Made by a program: the position numbers and the translations under genes | Shown: positions 13,801 to 25,800 of the stretch, piece by piece | Layout: each line of letters opens with the position of its first letter | Numbering within the stretch: the stretch's first letter is position 1 | Notes under the pieces: model-generated | Told to the model about the DNA's origin: nothing | The model's input: the letters and a program-made list of their open reading frames with translations, nothing else | Database searches by the model: none | Assembly: GCA_003993805.1 (NCBI GenBank) | Contig: RSEF01000005.1 | Location: 14,371,337-14,435,336, forward strand | Direction: 5' to 3' | Length of the DNA: 64,000 bases | DNA from: Himantopus leucocephalus | Taxonomy: Eukaryota > Chordata > Aves > Charadriiformes > Recurvirostridae

Positions 13801-16800
13801 TTTTCTTCCAAAATGAAACACAGCTGCTTGCTTCATTGTAGATCTGGACTTTGAAAACCAACTAGGTTGGACAGACCGAAAATAAATGATGCAGAGCTAG
13901 TTGGTGATAACTATTTCATAAAAAAAAAATAAATAGTTTACCATTTTTAATTAGAGAAATGACACTTTGATGGCACAACATTTTTATCTATGCTTTTTCA
14001 GTTTTCATTAAAGAATGAAAATGACTTGGGATAGTTTGGCTGTTGAGTGATTTTTCTGAACACCAGGAAAACTAATTCAAAATCTCTCAGAGAAATGAAG
14101 CATATTTTTTTCCTCCTTCCAACATTTTTTTCTTTGCTTGAATGCTACAGTGCACCTCAGAGACTGATGAAACTATGTGGACTTGTTCAGCAGTCAATTC
14201 AGACAATTGCTAAGTGAACATTTCCTCCCTACAATGGCAATAGATGATTTACTGTAAAAGAATCAGGACTTGCCTATGCAAAAGCTGCTTCTCTTCAACT
14301 CGTACAGCACTAAGTGAATTAAGGACCACAGACATCTGGTGGTCTGCTTCAAAACAGAAGTCCAGACTATTTCATCTCCCCCTGTGCTTGTAAAGTAGAA
14401 GAAAACCCTCCTGAAATTGCACAAGGAGGGAGGACGGCAAGTGATACTCAAAGTATTAACTTGCCCTTTCAGATCCTCGCAGGTCATAATGAGGACAGGC
14501 TGAACGGGCTGTTATGTTGCAAAACATCATCTTCCTCCCGCTCTGCTGAGATTCCATGCTTAAGAGAATATTTGACTTGGCAGCATTAACTTCAGTAGCT
14601 CTTGATCATGTGCTCTGAAACACCCAAACACCCCAGCATGCAAAGACTGTGCCCTGGTTACCTCTCATCTTGTGCAGGAACTTACAACCCTGCCTAGTAG
14701 ACAATACCAACAGGCACAAGAGCATTTTGTGTATTTTTTTTTCCCAGGTATAAAAAAAACCGTGACAATGCCTATTAGGAGAACACCCAAGCAGTTAGGT
14801 AAGAGACTCATAGAATAAAGATCTAAAAAGCCAGTGTACTTGCTACATCGAAATTTATCTGGCCTTTATCCTAAACTACTTAGAAATCAAATTTTCAACT
14901 GCTTGCTTCATCTGTGTATGCATACGTTTTCCCCAAATGAGGCAAAGAATTCTGTCTCCCAAAGCAACAGTGGATACAGTAAGCCAAGGAAACATATTTC
15001 AGAATCCTAAAAGCAACTGATAGAGCAACTTACAACTAGTAAATAATTTTTGTGCAGAAAAAAACCCAGTAAGGCATACTTTCTATGGCTCCTGCTGAGT
15101 GACATAGCCATCCTGTGCTTCGGTTATGTGGAGAACATTCAGGCCTGGAAAGTAGCTCCATGCCAAGCATTCAACAGCAAAGAGCATGCACTTGGACTAA
15201 TTTAACCCCTAGGGCAACTCCAGACACATTTCAAGAAGTTATGCCTATAGTAAACTTGGCTTTTCTTCTGTACTCTAGTGAAAAAGTTTGATTTTTTTGT
15301 TAAAGTAGNAAAAAAAAAAAAAAAAAAGACAGTGCTTTTTTTGTTGCCAGAACCAATTCTCTGTTTTTTTAAGTGACAGTATCACTGAAAGCTTTCAGAT
15401 GCTGTCATTTCAAGGGATGATGAATTTCAGAATTGCGTTAAATGTTTCACTGATGGAAGTGGAGTTTGTATGTACTAACTTTAGACTTGCAGAAAATAAT
15501 AGCAAGGCTTATAGAAGAGAGACAACATCCCATTTTTCTGATGCTCCTAGAAGAGAGAGGTCAGATACTCACAAAGAACTCTGCCTGGAGTATGAAAGGA
15601 TCCAGTGCTTTCTTGTGCAGTTCCTCTTCAGTAAGGATGTTTGATGCTGTCTGGAGGTATTCTCGGGCTGACTGTTCCCGTGGTGACATGACATAGCCAA
15701 AACCTTGCTCAGAACAGCCTGGGGTACACATATCCAGTGTAAGTGAAACATTTGAGCCTCTCCTGCAAAACAGAGAGATCGGAGTTTGCTTACAGCAGAA
15801 CAGACTGACCCATCACTGTCAGCAATGAATACAGTCCCAATGACAGATAAACAGCAGCTTTAGAAAAGCAGCCAACTGGTTCTGCTGTGTACATTATGGT
15901 CACTGACTGTGAAAAATGGGTGATGCTTCTTGTGTAGACAAGACCAGAAGATGATTTTATACACTGGAATATGAAGGCCAACACTTTCAAAGTGTTGTGT
16001 GTAGCGAGGTAACTGTATACTTTGTCACCTAAACAGAAGCAACTTGCTTGTCAAAGGTGCCGAGTAGGTAATTGCTGGAAAGTTCTCATGCTTGTGTAAA
16101 TCACACCATATTTTTGGATGTCTGAATATGGACTGACATTTTAACACCACAGGTGAAAATATTGGTCTTAGTTTTCATCAGTCCAGATTCTACTGAATAA
16201 TCATTTATTAGTAGCACAGACAACATCAGTGGGGTAAGATCTCAGGATAAACATTACCAGTTCAACATTAATAAACACATGAGATGCAAACCATTACAGC
16301 AAATAATTTTTCTGTCTGAAAAACCTTCTTTCCACATCGCAAGAAGGGTAAAATGAAGGTCCCAACATTTTAACAGTTACATTAAAAACAGAGATGCTGT
16401 TGAGTGTAGAATTTTTAGTGGCTTTTATTTAAGTAAGCCACACAATAAAATAAGAAAGTAAAAATGCTTGCATTGTTTATTGAATGCAGTTTTAAAGCAT
16501 TTCTGAGCTTCTGTCAATCTTGTGTATCACAGACAAAAGCAAGATTCAAATGCCATCATTGAATCTATATTTAATTATCTTCAACATAATAATAAAATCA
16601 TACAATATGATTATTACTAGATGTAATGTTCTATACATCCCCATGGTAAACGTATTTTTGATGACTCTCAACTGGCAAAATCTAGTTGGGAAGTGTTTGC
16701 AGGAGCTATTGAAAAACCATGAAAACATACAGGCATGACTAGCTCAAAGAAGACAGTAGAAGTTGTTACTTGGATCACAGCCCTGTTATGGATTCAGGAG

Positions 16801-19800
16801 TTTTTCCAAAAGAATGTGCAGCCAGCATCCTGCTATGATTCACAGTCATGGGGAAAGGATTTTTGATGAAACATGACCACTACTGGTAGACACTGAATCT
16901 TTAGTGACACCTTTCAAAAGATTTTGACCCTACCCTGTGTACTGTTAAAGCGCTACTATGTTCCTCCCCAGAAACAGATGCATTTGATAACAAATGCTTT
17001 TGGTTCTTTTAAGGCAGTGGAGGCTACATACATAGAGATATTATTGGTTCTTCAACATGAAGAAATTAGATCGTTTCTTCTTAACAGTAACATGTTTGAA
17101 TTTAGCTAGTGACTAGTCTTCTAACGGCATAGGTGGTTAAAGAATGAGAGGGAAGATGGAGAAGCACAATGGATGCAAAAGAGGATACATAGATAATTCA
17201 ACACAACACCAAACAAAGAAAGAGTGACCTATGCTTGATGTAAATGAAATCTCTCATAGCACAGCCCAAACCTGAAATGATGTCTGGCTTCTCAAGCACA
17301 TGTGTAGGTTGAAAACAAGTTTATTTTACATCTTAAGTGTACACGTTCTAAGTAGCGTGAGCACTTCAAGTAATTGCTTTCTTTTTCCCATCTCTAATTC
17401 TTTGACAGTTTTTTTAATTGCAATTCCGTACTTGAATCAACCGATACTCCCCAATTCTCTTGAAACAGTGAGGACCTTTCCTGCGTGCTAGCGGTCACCT
17501 GAGAAGAAATGTCAGCATCTTTAAAATCAGAGACGGAGTGAAATCAGGGATGGTGATGCATTTCAAGCCCTATCTTGCCCATAATGAAAAACAATGGCAA
17601 AACTCACTGAAAGTAGTAGGTTCAGGGACAAGTCCCAGAGGTTACTGCAATCTTGTATTTAAAGTAGAAAAATAAATAATAGGTAATAAAATAGGTAATA
17701 AAAGGTAGGACATTTTAGGACAAATGTTGTAATCAAGAATCAAGTGAGAAAAACCATTCTACGCTCACAGTGCAAATTAAAAGCCTCTTCTGTAATATTC
17801 CCTTTTACTGTGTCATGTGGCGCTTTGGAAACTCAGCATCATATTTTTTAAAATCTAAGTCCTGCCCTTTAAGTTTTAGATATGAGAATTAACTATGGTT
17901 AGAACTCCAATTAAGCTCGAAAATCTAGAAATAAAGAAAGGTGATACTTCATTATGTTGGGCCCTTCAGTAACCTCATTCTTATTCATAACATCATCACC
18001 TTTGCAGAATTTCTATCCTCAAGATCTTTGTTTTCTTTCACCAAGACAATTGAAAAAACAGAAACAGAAAAAACCAGAAAAAGATGCAGGCTACCTACCA
18101 TATAAACTCAGGCTTCCTGTGGTCCACAGAACAAAAGATAGGAACCTTAAACTAACCTCAGCCTCAGAGATGAGGATGCTAAGTCTGGTGTACTTCCTTT
18201 CACTCATCCATTCACTCACACAGACAGACACACTGGCAAAGTGAAATAAAATAATCTTATGGATGAAAGTATATGGATAGTTCAGACCAACTGAACACTC
18301 AGTAACTCTGGTGAACATTCCCCTGTGCCACCTCACACATTCTGGAATTCACCCACTGCTGGGCCTTTCAAAGTTCACCCATTACATGTGACCTTCCTGT
18401 GAGATGTATTAGTGAAGATGAAGAAATGCAACACAAATCAATACTGCATCATTCCTATCTTCCTTTTATCTTAAAATGCCTTTTCCCAGCTGCGAATCTC
18501 TCTGAGAAGCTCCATTGCCCTGCTGGTTCACGGAGTGAACACCAGCTAACCCCAAAGTTTCGTTACTGGGTTAATTTCAAAGGAATTAATTAACTTTTGG
18601 ACTTATCCATTTATATGCCAATTATTGCAGATTACCATTGGTCCTATGGTTTGCTTTTGGAGAAAGGACTAATCCTCCAGCATGAGTGACAGAAAAAAAA
18701 TTAACAAGATCCACCTCTTTCAGATGTAGAAGCTTTCACCACCCTATAGTGGATTTCATGCTACGCAGTTGCCATCTTGGGGAATGGCAAGAGACTGATC
18801 AAATACAAATGGATATTTCAAAGAAAAGAAATGATGCTTTTGAGTAACACTTGTTGACAGCCATCTAGAAACTGTTGGGGTTTTTTTTGGCTAATATATT
18901 TATATTTATGACTGGACTGAAAACAACACAGGTGCTTGGCTTTAAAACCACATTTTAAAGTGACATCCATGAAGGCAATAAAGCTTCCTACTAGGTACAA
19001 CTCCTAAATCCACAAGATCTGGGATGAGACTTTCCCCTATTAATCACATCTACCCTACCTTTCTTGCAAGCCCACGGATTTAACCGTTAGAGTTGCTGGA
19101 TCTGTCTCCGCTTTAATGTCCATTACGCAGTCAAAGACTGGAGTCTCTGGTACAGGATCCAAATCTAGGAAGTCATCCTCATTTTTATCCTCTGTCCACT
19201 CTGAATACGTGAATGAAGGCTGCCGGCTCACAGATTGGCGTCTGTCCTCTTGCAGCGGAAAGGGGGGGTCTGGACGGGCTCTGAGTAGATGCCAAAACTG
19301 GAGGAAACAAACATTTAAAAAAGCTTTCTGCTTGTTGCCAGCCCTTCCATACAGCCTAGAGGGTGGGTCTTTAGGGCAGCATCCCAGGTCTCTATAATGT
19401 ATTAGAATTGGAGAGTATTGAAGAGGACAGGAACGTTCCATGCAGGAGTAGCTTTGTGGTCTGTGTTACAAGGATTCACATCTACCCATTCAAATGTGCT
19501 TTCAGCCACAGAGGTTTCCACATAGCTGGCCAGGCTTAACTCAGGGATACAGTGGAAGCGGAATGTGCTTGTGACCATCATATGCAAGCCAACGTGATAT
19601 CACTGCCCTTTTGTTCAGTTTACAAAACAAAAATCTACTATACTATTCTACAAATCATACCTCTCCTGACTTAATGGTTTTCCATTTAAAATTTAGATAT
19701 AGCTGGGTTAAGAAAAGTAAACATAATTTTCCTGAAGTGCACATCTTTGATAATCTGGCACTGTACCCCAAATTCATGTATAAACCAATCATTTTTTAAA

Positions 19801-22800
19801 GAGGCCTTAATTTTGATGCACCTGGTTTTGAGGCTCAGAATGCCCATTTCAGTTTCTGGCCAGTGGCAAAGCCTGTTTTGTAATCTAATTATCCGATTAA
19901 ACATGGTACAGACATTAAACAACAGATCTTGTGAAATCTAGGACATAAATGTAACATTAAAATTTATAATATAATCTAATGAAGGGTTTGAAATGGCACG
20001 AATCTAAAAAATTACTGTATCATATTGGTTTGCATGGATGCTGTGGCAGACTAGATGATTTGGAGATTGTATCAGTAGACTGTTTAATTCTACACACAGG
20101 CCTCAGTTAAAAATGTCAAGTCCACCACTGAATTCCTGGATCTGGAACCTTAGGCCAACTTCATCCCTCCAGCATCAAACTAGGACCAGTGTCACTCAGT
20201 CTAAATGTTATACAAACTATATCGCACCAACATGCATCCTTTTGAGACTAAGAAGAGCAGGTCCTATTTTTCAAAGTAAAGCCTCTTCCATCCTTTTCTT
20301 ATATGGCTCTTAAATGGTTAGTTAAATTTAGAAAACATACCATTAAAAAAAATTCTCTTCCTAGGCTACTAAAGCACATTAACTTGTATAGGATTTTAAA
20401 CAATTATTTTCTTGTGCCTGTGTGTCTTCATGTACTCTCATTTCTCTGAGAAAGGATGAAAGGAAGTGAAGCAAGTTTTAATTTCTGTCCATAGTCAGCT
20501 TTAGCGAATGTTAGACTCACAGCAACAGCAGTATTCATTTGACAGTTACTTCACACAAAATGGTTTTTTGTCTCAGTTAATCAGAGTACACAGTAATTAC
20601 AAAAGCCAACATAGGAACACAATTACTAGACTTATTTTACACAAATTTGGGGCCAAATCTGACCTGAATCTGTCCTACATGCTTGGCTGTTGGATGACAA
20701 GCAAGAAGGTTGAAGATCTGATTCTATTTTCATTCCCAAAGATGACTTCTGGAGCTCGGCAGTCCCACAGTACTGGCCATGGTTCTTTCACATACTGCAT
20801 GACTGTAATAGCTGAGCAGTTCACAGTGTAAAGTGTCTGCTCAACAACTTTGTACTGGGGCAGAGTGCTGTTGTTACTAAAATCAACACTTGTGCTGAGG
20901 GCCAAGTTGAAGGTCTAGGTACCAATTATGTATTACAGATTCTAGAGCTGGTATGGTGACACAGGATTGATTTTACTGGTGATCTAACACACTGTAAATC
21001 CAAAGGAACAAAAAGTTCACCCTAGAAACAAAGCAGCTTTTCTTTAGATTGAAAGAAGCGTGTGATAAATAAGGAGCTGCCCAAGACACTGAAAGAAATT
21101 AAGTTATACTTAAAAGTGACGGGGTTAAAGTAAATAATGGAAAAATAGTCAGCTCTGAAAACATGTTCAGAAGGACTAGACAGCTCTATGCTGGTTCTCT
21201 GCAGCTGCCTGGGTCTTAAAACACCATTATATAAGGCAGAAAACAGACAGCATCACTAATACAAGCCTCAAGCGCTCTATCCAGCTCTTTATTTTCACTG
21301 TGATTGCTAACCTCCCAACACATTCTGGTACCTGGGTATTCTCAGAAAAGCACCTCAAACCTTAGCTGAGGTCTGCTCTCCTGAAAAATGTGCTCAACGT
21401 GTATTAGAGTCACAGATTCCCCAATACAGGAATGAGCTAGACTTTAGCAAGTGCACAGACCAGACAGGGCCTCTCTTCTCTTCGTATCACTTTTGAGAAT
21501 CCACTTGACCACCATTTCTCAACCTTGTTAGGCAGCCCAACAATTATTGCTCTACATTAAATCAACAAAATACCTGTATAAAAAGGCATATTTTCTCCCT
21601 TCCCCAGGGAACTACTAAAGCATGACTGTAAGTTACCACAGTTGCTGAATAAAAAAAACCTAATGCATAAGCTGCTTTTCACTGGTATGCTATCTAGTAT
21701 GTACATCAGTGTGGGACTGACCTATCAGGTCCATCTATAAAGACAGAAGGGTACATTTGGGAAAGAAAGATTTCATCATAAAGGCACTCCTTAATGTAAA
21801 AGACCCCTTCAAGATCCCTACTAAGCAGCACATCACTTAAAACCCATGGGGAAAAAAATAAGAAAAAAATATAAATAAGAGATATCACTCAGCTGAGAAA
21901 GAGGGAAAATAAAGAAAACTGTCTTCATGCAACTATCTATTGTCCACCAGGCTGTGATTTTAGAAACCCTGCTTAGCTCTATCACTACATTATTTTCAGT
22001 GTTCTGCGAAGAACTATTTTACACCTTATTGCCTAAATACTGATAGAAGCAGAAGTTTTGACATTGCAAAGCAGCATGACCTGGGCCGCATCAAAAGTGT
22101 GGCCAGCAGGTTGAGGGAGGTGATTCTGCTGCTCTACTCTGCTCTCATGAAACCCCACCTGGAGTACTGCCTCCGGCTCTGGGGTCCCCAGCATAAGGAC
22201 ACGGACCTGCTCAAGCAGGTCCAGAGGAGGGCCACAAAAATGATCAGAGCGCTGGAGCACCTCCGCTACGAAAACAGCCTGAGAGGGTTGGGCTTGTTTA
22301 GCCTAGAGAAAAGAAGGCTCCAGGGAAAGCTTATAGCAGCCTTTCAGTACTTAAAGGGGACTTGTAAGAAAGATGGGGACAGGCATTTTAGTAGNNNNNN
22401 NNNNNNNNNNNNNNNNNNNNNNNNNNNNNNNNNNNNNNNNNNNNNNNNNNNNNNNNNNNNNNNNNNNNNNNNNNNNNNNNNNNNNNNNNNNNNNGAACAG
22501 CAGCAGCAAAAAAGCAGAAAATTGCATAAGCCCAGCTAACTTCCTTGCCTACATCAATGGTCACAATAATAGAGGCATGAACACTAATTACTTTGCCTTG
22601 CGAATAGTATAAAAAGCACATTCACCTGAGACATTAAACGGAAGATTTTGCCACTGTGCTGCATCTGAGTGAACTTAACCATGGTATGTAATATGACAAC
22701 TTCCTACCAGGGAGTATGGCCAGCAAATCAAAGGAGTTATTATTCCCCTCTCCTTGGCACTGATGCAGCAGCACCTTGAATACTGTGTCCAATTTTAGGC

Positions 22801-25800
22801 CCTCCAGTTTAAGACAGACAAAGAAAAACTGGAGTGAGCCCAGTGGAGGGCTACGAAGGAGGCCAGGGGTCTGGAGCACATGATCTTTGAAAAAGGTGGA
22901 GGGAATTGGGCTTGTTCAGCCTGGCAAAGAGGAGGCTGGGGTGATGTAACAGCAGCCTGCAACTACTTGAAGGGCAGCTCCAGAGATGATGCAGCCAGAC
23001 TCATCTTGGTAGAGGCAGCGGATACCACAAGGGACAATCACCACAAGCTGCAGAAATTCAGCTTGGACATTCAGCTTCGGGAAATTCAGATCAGACATTA
23101 GGAAAAAATTCTTCCCCAAGAGCACTGTGCAGTTGTGGCACAGGTACCCAGAAGAGATGATACATCTCCCTCCCTGGAGGTTTTCAAAACCTGTGTAGAA
23201 AAATGCATGGCTAACCTTATTGAGTGTTGGCAACAGCCCTGCTTCAAGCAGGATGTCAGACCAGCAATCTCCAGAGATCCCTTCCCACCAGCAGTCCTGT
23301 GATTTTATGATGTACTTCACTATACTGTGCATCACTCAAAAGTCACGTACATGGTACAGCTTCAGCTTCATGAGTTGCCTGAAGGTGCAGGTGCACTGCT
23401 GCAAGGACAGGAGGTGATGTTCCACCTGCATTTTCAATAAGTGCATTCCCACTCTAACAGAACAGTATACAAGGGTATGAAAAGCCATATTCAGTTAGAG
23501 CTCCCTAAACCCAAAGAATTCTCCCTATCTTCCCCATCTAGCACACACCTTTATGCCAGTTACACAATCAATGGAGAAACACAATACACTCCCCCTGGTT
23601 CCAAACAGCTGAGAGCTAACTAGATTAATTGCAGTCATGCCACTAATCTTGTTCTGCAGCTGGGGCCTTGGCCTACATTTACAAGGGCATTACATTCACA
23701 AGTACACTGGTGCTCTGGACCAGCTATTTCTGCTACTACTGAAGTCAATGGATGCTCTGCAGGTAATTCATAAGGCAGCAATATTAGATGGTCCTGTTAC
23801 TGGACCACATCCCTTCTACTTAAGTGAAAATCATTTGCCCATCTGTGGATGGAAAGAATAAAAACCATCAGTGTAATCCCCAATTCATCAAGAAATTGAA
23901 TAACGATAAGCGTAGTTGCGATTCCTCTAAGTCAAGCAAGCAGATAATTATATAGAAATAGCCCCAAAGATGTCGCTTTACAATCAGCTTGGGCATAACA
24001 TCAACAACTTCAGATAAATTAGACATCTTATAAAAACTGACTAAAAAAGGGCACGAATATAATTTGCACGGTGTCATAACTTACCAGAGATCCTACAAAT
24101 AACAGTCCTAGAGAAGCTAAAGACAGCAGGATGTATGATACCACAATGCTCCCGATTCTAGTCAGGTCCTGTGAAACAACAGAATTGACAATGATTCATA
24201 AAGTATTTAGGGGCACCGTATAATGTCTGTGTCTGCATGCATGTTCTTGGCAAACTGTGTATTCATTCTTGGATATCTCATGTAGATTTAGTCATACCAT
24301 ACTCTTGTCCATGGAAAAGCCACCACCACCAACAGAAAAATGCCAGGCTTTGGAGAAGACTGAAATTGAAACCATCTCTAAGCCCCAGCATCTCAGGTCT
24401 AAAAACCACATTTCACTGTGAAAACAAAGAGGAAATCTTCCTACCCTCACCTCACGCGTTACCAAAATTGAGATCTGAATCCATGATTCAATTTTGCAGC
24501 CTGGACCCATGTTTCATTGCCACAATCAATGTAATTTTATACTGTAGCAAAGGGCTTTGAGGAAAGTTTAGTACTGTTCCAGTGCTTGTGGGTCCTTACA
24601 TAAAACCCAGCCACAGAGGGCTTTTCTACGTTTTCTACACATTCTGTGAAATACCATCAGGTTCATTCACAGCACTGGCAGTGAAATTCACTCTGATGTT
24701 AGTCATATTTAAGTAGTTTAGAGTTCAGCCTATTCTCAGTAGTATGTGCAAAATACAATTCTAACGGGCTTCAGCAGGCAAGGAATTTTACTGTTTCTGA
24801 CCCACTAGTACAGCTAAAGAGAAGTTCAGAGTTAAGAGCTTTCGTTTGCTTATTTTAACGTCAGAAGATTTCTTTGCCTTTACTGTTTTCAAGTCTAAAT
24901 TTGCACTGTTAATAGTGCTATCATAAACAGTCCTCAAAGAGATGCATGAATATCTGCACAGAGTCATATTTGGTGTGTTCTTGTGGTGCGTTCTAGGAAT
25001 CACTTTCCTCCACACTGAACAGTTATTTTAAGTCAAAATCCTATAAATCAGGGATCTTCTGTGAGGAACAATTTGTTAATGACTGACCCACTGCAAATAA
25101 GATACAGGCAATGCTCTATGAAGAGCTCTGATTGTGCATAAAAAATCCAACTAAGAAAGGGCAAAGAAAAACTGCTTCTTTCAAATAAACAAAAGAGCAG
25201 ATGACATGCAGCTCAAACATTGTTATGTGAACACAGAAAAGTCTCCACTGTACTTCAGTCACAAGAGGCACTGAGTCAGATTTCCTATTTGTACAGCACA
25301 GCCTCTGCTACAAAGATTATGTACAATGAATCTAAACATTCTGATAGCAAATATATTTTGCATGATTTATGAAAGTAGCTGCTCACTATTTAATTAAGGT
25401 TCTGTCCACACTAGAGAAATCTGCACTGGGTATAATTACCCCAGTAATTTATCAGATGAATCACACTGGTATACGTGTCATTATGTCATGGTGAGAAACT
25501 AAGCAATTTTACTGGGGTAGCTTTGTAGATATAATTTAATCTGTACGTCTAGTACACCTGAAATACTTTTACTGCACATAGATACACTCTAAACACTCAA
25601 CAAAAGTAGAATTTTGTCAGTGAGTATCTCGTGATTTGCACCCTTTATGGGGGCTGATCCATTCTTCCAGAATTTAATCTTCTATCCATCCTAATAAATT
25701 AAGTTCCAGCTCTCCCTTTACTGTGGGCTAAACCTTAGTGGGCTGATTTCTTATTGCTTTGTTTCATTTGTAATCATTTGCACATTATGAAAAATCTGCT

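Larger units (their letters stand above)
19298..24084 (-). other. PTPN5 intron between coding exons 3 and 4
   Basis: 4.8 kb including a 100-N gap at 22395-22494, so its true length is unknown. Two CR1 pieces flank the gap. 19.3-22.07 kb and 23.32-24.08 kb contain nothing recognised. Confidence 0.85.

Noticed and set aside
15569..15751. Minus-strand 60-codon frame over PTPN5 exon 5
   Set aside because: Wrong frame; the frame in phase with exons 4 and 6 gives the conserved STEP sequence.
19116..19397. Plus-strand 93-codon frame opposite PTPN5 exon 4
   Set aside because: Antisense shadow of a conserved exon.
22880..23335. Plus and minus open frames around 23 kb as genes
   Set aside because: Both lie in a decayed CR1 copy.
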